Counted from the first letter of the stretch, positions 8,166-16,352 are shown. The stretch: DNA of 64,000 nt from an uncultured Microbacterium sp. (GCA_913774665.1 CAJYHN010000012.1:248001-312000), one strand, 5' to 3'. Made by a program: numbers and translations. Notes: a model not told the origin generated them from the letters alone.

Positions 8166-8190
8166 GCTTATGCCGGATTCAGACATAAGC
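8166..8190. promoter_or_regulatory. LysR-type T-N11-A box ahead of the deglycosidase operon
   Basis: GCTTATG at 8166-8172 and CATAAGC at 8184-8190 form a perfect inverted repeat with an 11-bp spacer, inside the 128-bp gap between pcaC and the deglycosidase operon. The arm CATAAG recurs twice beside the LysR gene at 862. This ties that regulator to the deglycosidase genes by sequence, though binding is untested. Confidence 0.6.
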
Positions 8191-8253
8191 GTTTCTGATG
8201 CCCCGCATCAGGTCCGCGTGCCACCACAGCGAGATGCGACGAGAACAGGCCGT

Positions 8254-8652
8254 TCAGTCCCCGGCGGCGTCGCCCGTCTCCGCGGCGAACACCTCCGACG
8301 CGATGCGGAAGGCCGAATTGGCCGCCGGCACCCCGGAGTAGATCGCGGACTGCAGGATGACCTCGCGGATCTCGTCGATCGTCAGGCCGTTGCGCACCGC
8401 CGCGCGCAGGTGCATCGCGAGCTCCTCGTGGTGGCCGTGCGCGATGAGCGAGCTCAGCACCGCAATCGAGCGCGAGCGGCGGTCGAGGCCCGGGCGCGAC
8501 CACACATCCCCCCACGCGACGCGCGTGATGAAGTCCTGCCAGTCGGCCGTGAGGTCGGTGGTCGCGGCGATCGAGCGGTCGACGTGCGCGTCGCTCAGCA
8601 CGGCGCGGCGCACGGTCATGCCCTGCTCGTGGCGTTCCTCATCGGTGGCCAT
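8254..8652 (-). CDS. pcaC: 4-carboxymuconolactone decarboxylase
   Basis: 132 residues, the normal size. Contains the family pattern TADWQDFITRVAWGDVWSRP, then RSRSIAVLSSLIAHGHHEEL, HLRAAVRNGLTIDEIREVIL and a final QSAIYSGVPAANSAF. It converts 4-carboxymuconolactone to 3-oxoadipate enol-lactone in the protocatechuate branch of the 3-oxoadipate pathway. It is the last gene of the pcaHGBDC operon, and its ATG shares one base with the pcaD stop (TGATG), indicating translational coupling. In many actinobacteria pcaC is fused to pcaD; here the two are separate. Confidence 0.93.
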   Translation of the reverse strand: MATDEERHEQGMTVRRAVLSDAHVDRSIAATTDLTADWQDFITRVAWGDVWSRPGLDRRSRSIAVLSSLIAHGHHEELAMHLRAAVRNGLTIDEIREVILQSAIYSGVPAANSAFRIASEVFAAETGDAAGD

Positions 8653-9425
8653 CAGGCGTCCTCTCTCGTCACGGAGGCGAAGAACGACCGCAGCAGAGCC
8701 GCCACGGCCTCGGGCTGTTCGGCCGGCGGGAGGTGCCCGGCGTCCTCGATGCGCGCGACGCTGCCGCGCTGCACGCCCTCAGCGATCTCGACGGCCGTGG
8801 CCTCGGGGGCGACCTGGTCGAAGGCTCCCCACGCGGCGAGCACGGGGACCGCGATCTCGCCGAGCGTCGCGCGCACGTCGTACGCGGCGAGCGCCTCGCA
8901 GCAGCGGGCGTAGCTGTCGTCGTCGGCGTCCTGCAGAGCGTGCAGCAGGCGACCGCTCAGCTCGGGGCGGCGGGCCATCGACTCCGGCGCGAACCAGCGC
9001 TGGGCCGATCCGACGATGAGGCTCGAGGTGCTCTGCGACCGCGCCTGGGCGGCCCGCGCGTGCCACGACGAGGGATCGCCGAGGACGGCTCCGGATGCCA
9101 CGATGGCGGCGCCCCGCAGCCGGGTGCCGTGACGCCGCGCGAGCTCGAGGCCTGTCGCCCCGCCGAGGGAGACCCCGGCGAAGAAGAACGTGTCATCGGG
9201 GACGGCGGCGGCCACGGCATCCGCGAGATCCGCGACCGTGAACCCTTCGCGCGCGATGGGGCCGGCCCCGTGCCCGGGAAGATCCCACGCCGCGACGCGG
9301 TAGTCGTCGGCGAGCAGGGGCACGACGTCGTCCCACAGGATGGTCGAGGTGCCGAGCGAGGGTCCCAGCACGACGAGGGGCGCGTCGGCCGGTCCGACCG
9401 GCGCGGTCAGCGAGATGAGGCTCAT
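8652..9425 (-). CDS. pcaD: 3-oxoadipate enol-lactonase (alpha/beta hydrolase)
   Basis: 257 residues with alpha/beta-hydrolase motifs: nucleophile elbow GVSLGG near residue 91, the acid in WGAFDQVAP near 207 and the histidine in DAGHLPPAEQP near 234. It hydrolyses 3-oxoadipate enol-lactone to 3-oxoadipate. The family alone would not fix the substrate, but the position between pcaB and pcaC, with a 4-bp ATGA overlap to pcaB, makes the assignment strong. Confidence 0.9.
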   Translation of the reverse strand: MSLISLTAPVGPADAPLVVLGPSLGTSTILWDDVVPLLADDYRVAAWDLPGHGAGPIAREGFTVADLADAVAAAVPDDTFFFAGVSLGGATGLELARRHGTRLRGAAIVASGAVLGDPSSWHARAAQARSQSTSSLIVGSAQRWFAPESMARRPELSGRLLHALQDADDDSYARCCEALAAYDVRATLGEIAVPVLAAWGAFDQVAPEATAVEIAEGVQRGSVARIEDAGHLPPAEQPEAVAALLRSFFASVTREDA

Positions 9426-10792
9426 GCATCGACTCCTTCGTTGTGCGCGGTGCCCCCGCCGGGGTGGCGGGTGCCGCGGGCGAGGCGGGCGGCGAGGCCG
9501 ACGTAGGCGGCCGGGTCGAGCAGCGCGTCGACGTCGAGATCGGCCGCCTCGGGCAGCGCCCGCAGACGGGGGGCGAGGTCGTCGTCACCATCGAGCAGGT
9601 CTGCGAACCGCTCGACGCCGATCAGCGGCACGAGCATGCCCCGCAGGCGTTCGCTCACGATGCGTCCGCCGGTGAGGGCGGCGTTGGCGGTCGCGGCCTC
9701 GACGTCGACGCGCAGGTGCGCGAGCAACGACGACCCGTGCGCCGAGGCGCCGACCGCGAGGCGCAGAAGCTCGCGCAGCGTCGGCCACTCCGCGTGCCAG
9801 GCCCCGTCGGGGCGTTCGTCGACCGCGAGGGCCGAGGCGAGGTGCAGGGTCGCGCCCAGCTGCGGCGCGCGCAGGGCGGCCGAGCGGAGGAGCACCGCCT
9901 CGGCGGGGTTCTGCTTCTGGGGCATCGCCGACGATCCGCCGCCGACGCCCTCCGACACCTCGCCGATCTCGGTGCGGCTGAGGGTCGCGACATCGGCGGC
10001 CACCTTGCCGAGCGCGTCGATCGCCTGCACGAGGGCGTCGCCGATCTCGGTCACGGGCCACCGCGTCACGTGCCAGGGCGCGTCGGGGGCGTCGAGCTCG
10101 AGCACCCGGGCGAAGGCCGCGGGCAGGGCGTCGGCGGCATCCGTCGATCCGGCGATCTCGACGAACGACGCGAGCGTCCCGCCCGCACCCGCGAGCTGCG
10201 CGGGGAAGACCAGGGCCTCCAGCCGCGTGACGGCCCGCTCGAGCCCGCGCGCCCAGGTCGCGGCGCGCGCCCCGATCGTGGTGGGAACGGCGTGCTGGGT
10301 GAGGGTGCGCGCGGCGGCGACCTCGTCAGCGTGCGCGGTGGCGAGCTGCCGCGCCCAGACCGCGGCGTTCGCGACCGAGCGTCGCGTCTGATCGACCGCG
10401 CGCTGCGCGACCACCATGAGCGCGGTGTCGAGGATGTCCTGACTCGTCGCCCCGCGGTGGATCCACCCGCGGTGCTCCGCCGGAACCCGGGCCGTGAGCG
10501 CACCGACGAGGGGGATCACCGGGTTGCCCCCGGCGACGGAGTCGCGTACCAGGGCATCGACGTCGAGCACGCGGACGGACGCGCCCCCCTTCTCGTCGAT
10601 CCCGAACACGTGGTCGATGTCTCGCCGCGCCTCACGCGGAGCCGCGCCCACCGCGACGTAGGCCGCCACCAGGGCGCACTCGACGCGGATCATCGTGGCC
10701 AGCACGAACTCGTCGGTCAGCAGGGCGTCGTGACCCACGCTCACCGGCGAGAGCAGCCCGAGGTCGATGCGCGGCAGGGGTTCAGAAGGCAA
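9422..10792 (-). CDS. pcaB: 3-carboxy-cis,cis-muconate cycloisomerase
   Basis: About 456 residues of the fumarase/aspartase superfamily. Motifs: RGATSQDILDTA near residue 110, HAVPTTIGARAATWARGLER, and the signature GGGSSAMPQKQNPAEAV near 280. It lactonises 3-carboxymuconate to 4-carboxymuconolactone. No ATG or GTG lies before the conserved start IDLGLLSPVSVGHDALLTDE, so I place the start at TTG 10792, overlapping the end of pcaG by 11 bases. The open frame continues upstream inside pcaG, but that part is unlike the family. The Shine-Dalgarno is poor, so expression may depend on coupling to pcaG. Confidence 0.88.
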   Translation of the reverse strand: MPSEPLPRIDLGLLSPVSVGHDALLTDEFVLATMIRVECALVAAYVAVGAAPREARRDIDHVFGIDEKGGASVRVLDVDALVRDSVAGGNPVIPLVGALTARVPAEHRGWIHRGATSQDILDTALMVVAQRAVDQTRRSVANAAVWARQLATAHADEVAAARTLTQHAVPTTIGARAATWARGLERAVTRLEALVFPAQLAGAGGTLASFVEIAGSTDAADALPAAFARVLELDAPDAPWHVTRWPVTEIGDALVQAIDALGKVAADVATLSRTEIGEVSEGVGGGSSAMPQKQNPAEAVLLRSAALRAPQLGATLHLASALAVDERPDGAWHAEWPTLRELLRLAVGASAHGSSLLAHLRVDVEAATANAALTGGRIVSERLRGMLVPLIGVERFADLLDGDDDLAPRLRALPEAADLDVDALLDPAAYVGLAARLARGTRHPGGGTAHNEGVDA

Positions 10793-11339
10793 GGAAAACC
10801 GTCTCGTTCTCGCCCTGCAACCGGATGTCGTGCGACAGGTACCCGTCGGGCGTCCGGGTCGCGACGAGGCTAGCGCGCTCCTCGCTCGACAGCGACGACA
10901 GCAACGGATCGGCGGCGAGAGCGTCGTCGTCCGCCGGCGAGTAGATGCGCGTGTGCAGCTTGTCTGGCAGGCCACGGGCGAAGACGATCGCGGCGAAGAA
11001 ACCCGCTCGACCCCGGATGCCGCCCGGCTCGCGCGTCCAGAACGAGTAGCGCCCCTCGTCGTCGGTGAAGGCGCGCCCGAACCCGGTGAAGGTGTGGTCG
11101 TCGCGGCGGAACGCCCCGCGGGCACGGGGCACCGAGCCATCGGCATCCGGCCCGAAGATCTCCACGAGGGCGTCGGGGATCGGCGAACCCGCACCGTCGT
11201 ACACGGTGCCCGAGAGCACGATCGCACCAGGCGAATGCGGGAACACCACCTCGTGCTGCTTCGGGAACTCCAGACCGTAGGCGAAGAACGGACCGACCGT
11301 CTGGCCGGGGGTCGCGCGGTGCGTCTTGGCGGGGATCAC
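10782..11339 (-). CDS. pcaG: Protocatechuate 3,4-dioxygenase, alpha subunit
   Basis: 185 residues from GTG, starting in a GTGA overlap with the pcaH stop. The conserved opening TPGQTVGPFFAYGLEFPK is followed by VLSGTVYDGAGSPIPDALVE, FRRDDHTFTGFGRAFTDDEG and a C-terminal DGYLSHDIRLQGENETVFLA typical of alpha subunits. With PcaH it forms the iron(III) intradiol dioxygenase that opens protocatechuate to 3-carboxy-cis,cis-muconate. The alpha subunit contributes structure rather than iron ligands. Confidence 0.93.
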   Translation of the reverse strand: MIPAKTHRATPGQTVGPFFAYGLEFPKQHEVVFPHSPGAIVLSGTVYDGAGSPIPDALVEIFGPDADGSVPRARGAFRRDDHTFTGFGRAFTDDEGRYSFWTREPGGIRGRAGFFAAIVFARGLPDKLHTRIYSPADDDALAADPLLSSLSSEERASLVATRTPDGYLSHDIRLQGENETVFLAF

Positions 11340-12148
11340 TCGTCACCCTCCTGCTCGAAGAAGGTGGCATCCGGCCCGTCGACCACGATGTCGAAGCGGT
11401 ACCCCGTCGCCCACTCGGGCGAGGTGAGGTCGTGGTCGTAGACGCCGACCAGGGCGTCGCGATCCTTCTGCCGGTGGATGGAGTTGTAGATCGGGTCGAG
11501 CGCGAACAGCGGGTCGCCCGGGAAGTACATCTGCGTCACCAGCCGCTGGGTGAACGAGGACCCGAACACCGAGAAGTGGATGTGCGCCGGACGCCACGCG
11601 TTGCGGTGGTTCTTCCAGGGGTACGGGCCCGGCTTGATGGTCGTGAAGCGGTACTCGCCGTTCTCGTTCGTGATCGCGCGGCCGGCGCCGGTGAAGTTCG
11701 GGTCGAGGGGCGCGGGGTGCTGGTCGCGCTGGTGGATGTAGCGGCCGGCCGAGTTCGCCTGCCAGATCTCGATGAGCTGGTTCGCCACCGGGCGCCCCCA
11801 CGAGTCGAGCAGGCGTCCCTGCACCGTCATGCGCTCACCCAGCGGCTCCCCCGCGTGCTGCAGGGTGAGGTCCGACTCGATGGCCGCGACGTCGCGCTGG
11901 CCGAACGCGGGCGAGAACAGCTCGATGGTCTCGGGGTCGACGAGCTTCGGGTTCTTGGTCGGATGCCGCAGCACGCTCGACCGATAGGCCGGAAAGTCGT
12001 GCGCCGTCGCGGCGACCCGCTCACCCGCGGCATCGAGGGCGTCGAGCTCGGCGTGGCGGGCATGGATCTCGCGGACGATCTCGTCCTGCGTCACCTGGTC
12101 GGGAGCGGCCAGCAGCGATTCGGGGGCCGCGGCGGGGGCGTTCGTCAT
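11336..12148 (-). CDS. pcaH: Protocatechuate 3,4-dioxygenase, beta subunit
   Basis: 270 residues from ATG at 12148 with AGGAGA just upstream; the longer open frame ahead of it runs antisense to the IclR gene and is not used. Iron(III) ligands are visible in the usual order: Tyr in NSAGRYIHQRDQHPAPLDPN, Tyr in KPGPYPWKNH, and the two His of AWRPAHIHFSVFG. It is the catalytic subunit of the ring-opening enzyme and the first gene of pcaHGBDC. The 90-bp spacer to the divergent IclR gene holds the inverted repeat at 12204-12220. Confidence 0.94.
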   Translation of the reverse strand: MTNAPAAAPESLLAAPDQVTQDEIVREIHARHAELDALDAAGERVAATAHDFPAYRSSVLRHPTKNPKLVDPETIELFSPAFGQRDVAAIESDLTLQHAGEPLGERMTVQGRLLDSWGRPVANQLIEIWQANSAGRYIHQRDQHPAPLDPNFTGAGRAITNENGEYRFTTIKPGPYPWKNHRNAWRPAHIHFSVFGSSFTQRLVTQMYFPGDPLFALDPIYNSIHRQKDRDALVGVYDHDLTSPEWATGYRFDIVVDGPDATFFEQEGDE

Positions 12149-12203
12149 GGGGTCTCCTTCGACCCCTCCATGCTCCGCCACCCTCTCGCCTCGCGGCGGG
12201 GCG

Positions 12204-12220
12204 TTCCCACTCAATGGGAG
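12204..12220. promoter_or_regulatory. Candidate IclR/PcaR operator in the pcaH-iclR spacer
   Basis: TTCCCACTCAATGGGAG, with TCCCA and TGGGA paired across a 5-bp spacer, between divergent pcaH (start 12148) and the IclR gene (start 12239). A 17-bp sequence agreeing at 12 positions occurs ahead of pobA at 13345-13361. The shared site makes control of both operons by the neighbouring IclR protein likely. Confidence 0.55.
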
Positions 12221-12238
12221 TCGTGCCATTCTGGACGC

Positions 12239-12991
12239 GTGGCGAACTCCCCCTCGGGCGACTCGGTGACCGACCGCCTCGTGCGCATCCTCGAAACGTT
12301 CACCCCCACGCGCACCGCGCAGAGCACGGCCGACATCGGCCGCCGGGCGAGTCTGCCGAGCTCGTCGGCGCACCGGATCGTGAACGAGCTGGTGGATGCC
12401 GGCTTGCTCGAGCGCGACGAGGAGCGCCGCGTCCGCGTCGGGATGCGCCTGTGGGAACTGGCCACGCGATCCTCGCACGCGCTCCGCCTGCGCCAGGCGG
12501 CCCTGCCCTACATGGAGCGCGTGCAGCAGCGCGTGCGCGAGCACACCCAGCTCGCGATCCTCGAACAGGACGAGGCACTGTTCCTCGAGCGGCTGAGTGC
12601 CCCCGACTCGGGCGCGAACATCACCCGCGTCGCCGGACGCCTTCCCTTGCACGCGTCGTCGTCGGGACTCGTGCTGCTCGCCTTCGCCCCGCACGACCTG
12701 CAGGAGCGCGTGCTCGCCGCCCCGTTGGCGCGGGTCACGGCCGACACGATCGTCGACCCCGCGGCGCTGCGCCGCACCCTGGCCGAGATCCGCACGCTCG
12801 GGCGGGTGATCGCGCCGGGATACGTCGACGCGGTGTCCACCGGCGTCGCCGTGCCCGTGCGCGACGAGACCGGCGCGGTGATCGCGGCGCTCTCGGCCGT
12901 GCTCCCGCGCGACGCCGAGACCCAGTTCGCGCTGGTGGAGCTGCACCGCGCCGCGCGCGACACCGAGCGCGCCCTCGGCTTCCGCCGCTGA
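12239..12991 (+). CDS. IclR family transcriptional regulator of protocatechuate genes
   Basis: 250 residues from GTG at 12239. The frame continues upstream but only antisense to pcaH. The winged helix-turn-helix lies at residues 8-70 (DSVTDRLVRILETFTP, ADIGRRASLPSSSAHRIVNE). The IclR effector domain follows, with RLPLHASSSGLVLLAF and GYVDAVSTGVAVPVRDETG. Members such as PcaR and PobR sense protocatechuate, 4-hydroxybenzoate or 3-oxoadipate. It is divergent from pcaHGBDC and upstream of pobA, and the same candidate operator occurs before both, so it is the probable pca/pob regulator. Whether it activates or represses cannot be read here. Confidence 0.88.
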   Translation: MANSPSGDSVTDRLVRILETFTPTRTAQSTADIGRRASLPSSSAHRIVNELVDAGLLERDEERRVRVGMRLWELATRSSHALRLRQAALPYMERVQQRVREHTQLAILEQDEALFLERLSAPDSGANITRVAGRLPLHASSSGLVLLAFAPHDLQERVLAAPLARVTADTIVDPAALRRTLAEIRTLGRVIAPGYVDAVSTGVAVPVRDETGAVIAALSAVLPRDAETQFALVELHRAARDTERALGFRR

Positions 12992-13038
12992 CCCGGCACC
13001 CCCGCGCGCCCCGCTCCGCGCCCCGCTCCGCGCTCCTC

Positions 13039-13332
13039 GCGTGAGGGGTCGAAAACTGTCGCCTCCGCCTCCACGAAGCGACACCAACCGACCCCTCACG
13101 CGCGCGCCCCCGCCCCGCCGCGCTCCGCCCTCCCCGCGCGAGCGGTCAAGAAGTGTCGCCTCCGCCTCCCCGAAGCGACACGGACTGACCCCTCACGCGC
13201 GCCCCGCCCTCACGCGCGCTCCCCGCCCCGCCCCGCCGCGCCCCAGCCCGCCCCGGCCCGCCCGGCCCCGCGCGAGGGGTCAAAAACTGTCGCCTCCGCC
13301 TCCGCAAAGCGACACCAACCGACCCCTCACGC
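13039..13332. repeat. Three palindromic repeat units between iclR and pobA
   Basis: Most of the 432-bp gap 12992-13423 is filled by three related units of about 62 bp at 13039-13101, 13138-13198 and 13271-13332. Each begins with G-C-G-(T)-G-A-G-G-G-G-T-C, ends with GACCCCTCACGC, and carries an inner TGTCGC/GCGACA pair around the shared core CTCCGCCTCC. Each can fold as a two-tier hairpin. The separators are pyrimidine-rich, 36-72 bp long and unrelated. Units 1 and 3 are nearly identical; unit 2 has a GAGCGGTC variant arm. I know of no function; a REP/MITE-like element or terminator cluster is possible. Confidence 0.75.
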
Positions 13333-13344
13333 CGACCGCGTCGG

Positions 13345-13361
13345 TTCCTGATCAACGGGAA
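13345..13361. promoter_or_regulatory. Candidate IclR/PcaR operator ahead of pobA
   Basis: TTCCTGATCAACGGGAA, 62 bp before the pobA start, with TTCC and GGAA as outer arms. It matches the site at 12204-12220 at 12 of 17 positions (TTCC, TCAA and GGGA conserved in register). Confidence 0.5.
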
Positions 13362-13423
13362 TGACCCCGCGGGGAGGGGGCGCGACGCGCACCATCGACA
13401 CAGCCACCGTCGAAGGAGACGTC

Positions 13424-14605
13424 ATGACCACCACCGTCCGCACCCGCGTCGCCATCATCGGCGCCGGCCCCGCGGGGCTCCTGCTCTCGCACCTGCTCGA
13501 CCAGGCCGGCATCGCCTCGATCGTGATCGACCAGCGCTCGCGCGACGAGATCGAGAGCACGATTCGCGCCGGAATCCTCGAGCAGGGCACCGTCGAACTG
13601 CTCGACACCCTCGGCGAGCACTCGCGCGCCCGCACCGTGGGCCATCGTCACGACGGCATCGAGCTGCGCTTCGAGGGAGAGGGTCACCGCATCGACTTCG
13701 CGGCATCCGTCGGCCGTGCCGTGTGGCTGTACCCGCAGCACGAGGTGCTGAAAGACCTGATCGCCGCGCGCCTCGCCGCGGGTCAAGATCTGCGTTTCGG
13801 CGTCACCGCCGACGGCATCGCGGATGCCGAGACCTCCCACCCCCGCGTGATCGCGCGCGACGCCGACGGACAGCCCTTCGAGATCGAGGCGGAGTTCGTC
13901 GTGGGTTCCGACGGCTCGCGCAGCGTGGCCCGGGCCACCGTGTCGGGGTCGAGTCAGGGCGGCTACTTCCGCGAGTATCCGTTCGCATGGTTCGGCATCC
14001 TGTGCGAGGCCCCGCCGAGCGCCGACGAGCTCATCTACAGCAACTCTCCGGACGGGTTCGCTCTCGTCAGCCAGCGCTCCGACACCGTGCAGCGCATGTA
14101 CTTCCAGTGCGACCCCGACACCGACACGGCGGCCTTCACCGAGGAGCAGCTGTGGGACGAACTGCAGAAGCGCGTGCCCGGAACGACGCTCAAGCAGGGG
14201 CCCATCTTCCAGCGCGACGTGCTGCGCTTCCGCAGCTTCGTCGCGCACGAGCTGCGCCGCGGCCGCGTCGCCCTCGTCGGAGACGCCGCGCACACCGTGC
14301 CACCCACCGGCGCGAAGGGCATGAACCTCGCGATCGCCGATGTGCGCCTGCTCGCCGAGGCTCTGCGACGGCTCTTCCTCGAGGCCGACGAGCGCGGACT
14401 CGACGCCTACCCCGAGCAGGCGCTGCGCCGCATCTGGAAGGCCCAGCACTTCTCGTGGTGGATGACGAGCCTCCTGCACGTGGCTCCGGATGCCACCGAC
14501 TTCGACCGCCGTCGCCAGGTCGGCGAACTGCGCACCGTCGTGGAGTCCGAGCACGGCCGTGCCTACCTCGCCGAGGCGTACTGCGGCTGGCCCTTCACCG
14601 ACTGA
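13424..14605 (+). CDS. pobA: 4-hydroxybenzoate 3-monooxygenase
   Basis: 393 residues, the classic length. The start ATG at 13424 follows AAGGAG at 13413-13418. FAD motifs: GAGPAGLLLSHLLDQAG near residue 14, DGSRSVAR near 160, and GDAAHTVPPTGAKGMNLAIA near 285. The opening (SRDEIESTIRAGILEQGTVELL) is characteristic of p-hydroxybenzoate hydroxylase. It converts 4-hydroxybenzoate to protocatechuate with NAD(P)H and O2, feeding PcaGH. It lies alone after the IclR gene with its own candidate operator. Confidence 0.95.
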   Translation: MTTTVRTRVAIIGAGPAGLLLSHLLDQAGIASIVIDQRSRDEIESTIRAGILEQGTVELLDTLGEHSRARTVGHRHDGIELRFEGEGHRIDFAASVGRAVWLYPQHEVLKDLIAARLAAGQDLRFGVTADGIADAETSHPRVIARDADGQPFEIEAEFVVGSDGSRSVARATVSGSSQGGYFREYPFAWFGILCEAPPSADELIYSNSPDGFALVSQRSDTVQRMYFQCDPDTDTAAFTEEQLWDELQKRVPGTTLKQGPIFQRDVLRFRSFVAHELRRGRVALVGDAAHTVPPTGAKGMNLAIADVRLLAEALRRLFLEADERGLDAYPEQALRRIWKAQHFSWWMTSLLHVAPDATDFDRRRQVGELRTVVESEHGRAYLAEAYCGWPFTD

Positions 14606-14630
14606 CTCGCCCCGCCACCCTCCACCCCCT

Positions 14631-14693
14631 GCTCGAGCGTCCGGAACACCCGGACCGAAACCGAAAACGTCCGCGTGTGCTGGACACTCGACC
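14631..14693. repeat. Dispersed two-tier palindrome, copy 1
   Basis: Outer arms TCGAGCGTCC (14633-14642) and GGACACTCGA (14682-14691), inner arms ACACCCGGAC (14646-14655) and GTCCGCGTGT (14669-14678). It sits in the 144-bp gap between pobA and the permease, which face each other, so it may end both transcripts. Copies of the same element are at 49466-49526 and 61804-61864. Confidence 0.7.
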
Positions 14694-14749
14694 CACGCGA
14701 CCGCCGCGCCCGCACCCACGCGCCCGCCGCGCCCGGGCGCGCCGCCGCG

Positions 14750-16261
14750 TCAGTCCTTCTTGTCGCGCGGCTTCGGGAACGGGCTCGGAACCACCGGGAC
14801 CGTGCCCGTGTACCCCTCGCGCTCGGCCGCCAGCTCCGCGATGCGCTTGCGGCACGCGAACCAGCCGATCGTGATGGCGATGCTCGCGATGACGGCCACG
14901 AGCAGGGTCGCGGGCGAGTCGATGAACACCAGGACGAGCACGACGGCGAGGAACAGCAGCGTCGCGTAGCCGGTGTACGGCGCCCAGAACAGGCGGAAGG
15001 ACGGCCGCACCAGCTCGCCGCGGTCGGCGAGGCGCTTGAACTTCATCTGGCAGAGCATGATGGTCGCCCAGGTGACCAGGATGCCGACGGCGGCGACGTT
15101 CAGCACGGTTTCGAACGCGTCGCTCGGCGCGACGAAATTGATCACGACACCGAAGAGGGCCACGAACGCGGTGATCGCGATGCCGCCGTAGGGCACACCC
15201 GCCTTGTTCATGCGCGCGGCGAACTTCGGTGCCGAGCCCGCGACCGCCATCGAGCGCAGGATGCGACCGGTGGAGTACAGCCCCGCGTTCAGCGACGACA
15301 GCGCGGCGGTCAGCACGACGAGGTTCATGATGACGTCGACGCCGGGCACGCCGATCGAGCCGAAGAAGGTCACGAAGGGGCTCTCGTCCTTCGTGTAGGC
15401 GGTGTAGGGCAGCAGCAGCGCGAGCAGCAGCACCGAGCCGACGTAGAAGATCGCCACGCGGAAGATGACCGAGTTGATCGCGCGCGGCATGACCTTCTCG
15501 GGGTTCTTGGTCTCGCCCGCGGCGGTGCCGACCAGTTCGATCGAGGCGTACGCGAACACCACACCCTGCATGAGGATGATCGCGGGCAGGATGCCGTTGG
15601 GGAAGAACCCGCCGTTGTCGGCGATCAGCGAGAACCCGGTGGGCGCACCCGTGGGGGTGCCGAACACGACGAAGTAGATGCCGACCAGCAGGAACGCCAC
15701 GAGGGCGGCGACCTTGATGAGCGCGAACCAGAACTCCAGCTCGCCGAACACCTTGACGGACACGAGGTTGACGGCGAGGACCGTCACGAGCGCGGCGAGC
15801 GCCCACACCCACTGCGGGACGGCCCCGATCCACGGCACGTACTTGCCGAAGAAGTTCATGTAGAGCGCGGCGGCGGTGATGTCGACCATGGTGGTCGTGG
15901 CCCAGTTGATCCAGTAGAACCAACCCGACACGAAGGCGGCCTTCTCACCGAAGAACTCGCGCGCGTACGACACGAACGATCCCGATGTCGGGCGGTGCAG
16001 CACCAGCTCGCCGAGCGCGCGGAGGATGAAGAACGCGAAAAGTCCGCACACCGCGTACGAGAGCACGATCGCGGGGCCGGCCTGGGCGAGGCGACCGCCG
16101 GCGCCGAGGAACAGGCCCGTTCCGATCGCACCGCCGATCGCGATCATCTGCACCTGACGCGACGTCAGGCGCTTGTGGTACCCGTCGTCCTCGAGCTGCA
16201 CGGTCGAGGTGGTGCGGGGCGGCTCGGCGGCGTCGCTCGAGCGGGGGGAGGAGTCAGTCAC
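14750..16261 (-). CDS. Amino acid permease (APC superfamily, AnsP-like)
   Basis: 503 residues with about 12 hydrophobic segments. Start GTG at 16261. The opening YHKRLTSRQVQMIAIGGAIG, then TGLFLGAGGRLAQAGPA, is the amino-acid/polyamine transporter signature and closely resembles asparagine permeases (AnsP) and D-serine/D-alanine/glycine transporters. Further conserved segments include RALGELVLHRPTSGSFVSYA and ETKNPEKVMPRAINSV. It is a proton-coupled importer of neutral amino acids in the cytoplasmic membrane. Exact specificity is not readable. It stands alone, convergent to pobA. Confidence 0.85.
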   Translation of the reverse strand: MTDSSPRSSDAAEPPRTTSTVQLEDDGYHKRLTSRQVQMIAIGGAIGTGLFLGAGGRLAQAGPAIVLSYAVCGLFAFFILRALGELVLHRPTSGSFVSYAREFFGEKAAFVSGWFYWINWATTTMVDITAAALYMNFFGKYVPWIGAVPQWVWALAALVTVLAVNLVSVKVFGELEFWFALIKVAALVAFLLVGIYFVVFGTPTGAPTGFSLIADNGGFFPNGILPAIILMQGVVFAYASIELVGTAAGETKNPEKVMPRAINSVIFRVAIFYVGSVLLLALLLPYTAYTKDESPFVTFFGSIGVPGVDVIMNLVVLTAALSSLNAGLYSTGRILRSMAVAGSAPKFAARMNKAGVPYGGIAITAFVALFGVVINFVAPSDAFETVLNVAAVGILVTWATIMLCQMKFKRLADRGELVRPSFRLFWAPYTGYATLLFLAVVLVLVFIDSPATLLVAVIASIAITIGWFACRKRIAELAAEREGYTGTVPVVPSPFPKPRDKKD

Positions 16262-16352
16262 CTACCCATCGTGCGAATTGCGCAGCGTCTGTCCAGCAAG
16301 CGCGCCGCAGTGTCGGCATCCCGAAACGGATGCCGTGCCCCCGCGCAAGCGC

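Noticed and set aside
5306..8188. A 960-residue open frame on the plus strand opposite both deglycosidase genes
   Set aside because: Its composition (Arg, Val, Asp, Glu, His rich, no motifs) is that of an antisense shadow of GC-rich coding DNA; the minus strand has clear family matches, starts and spacing.
13039..13332. Three similar units in a row considered as a small CRISPR array
   Set aside because: Repeats are about 62 bp and themselves palindromic, separators are of unequal length and pyrimidine-rich, and no cas gene is present.
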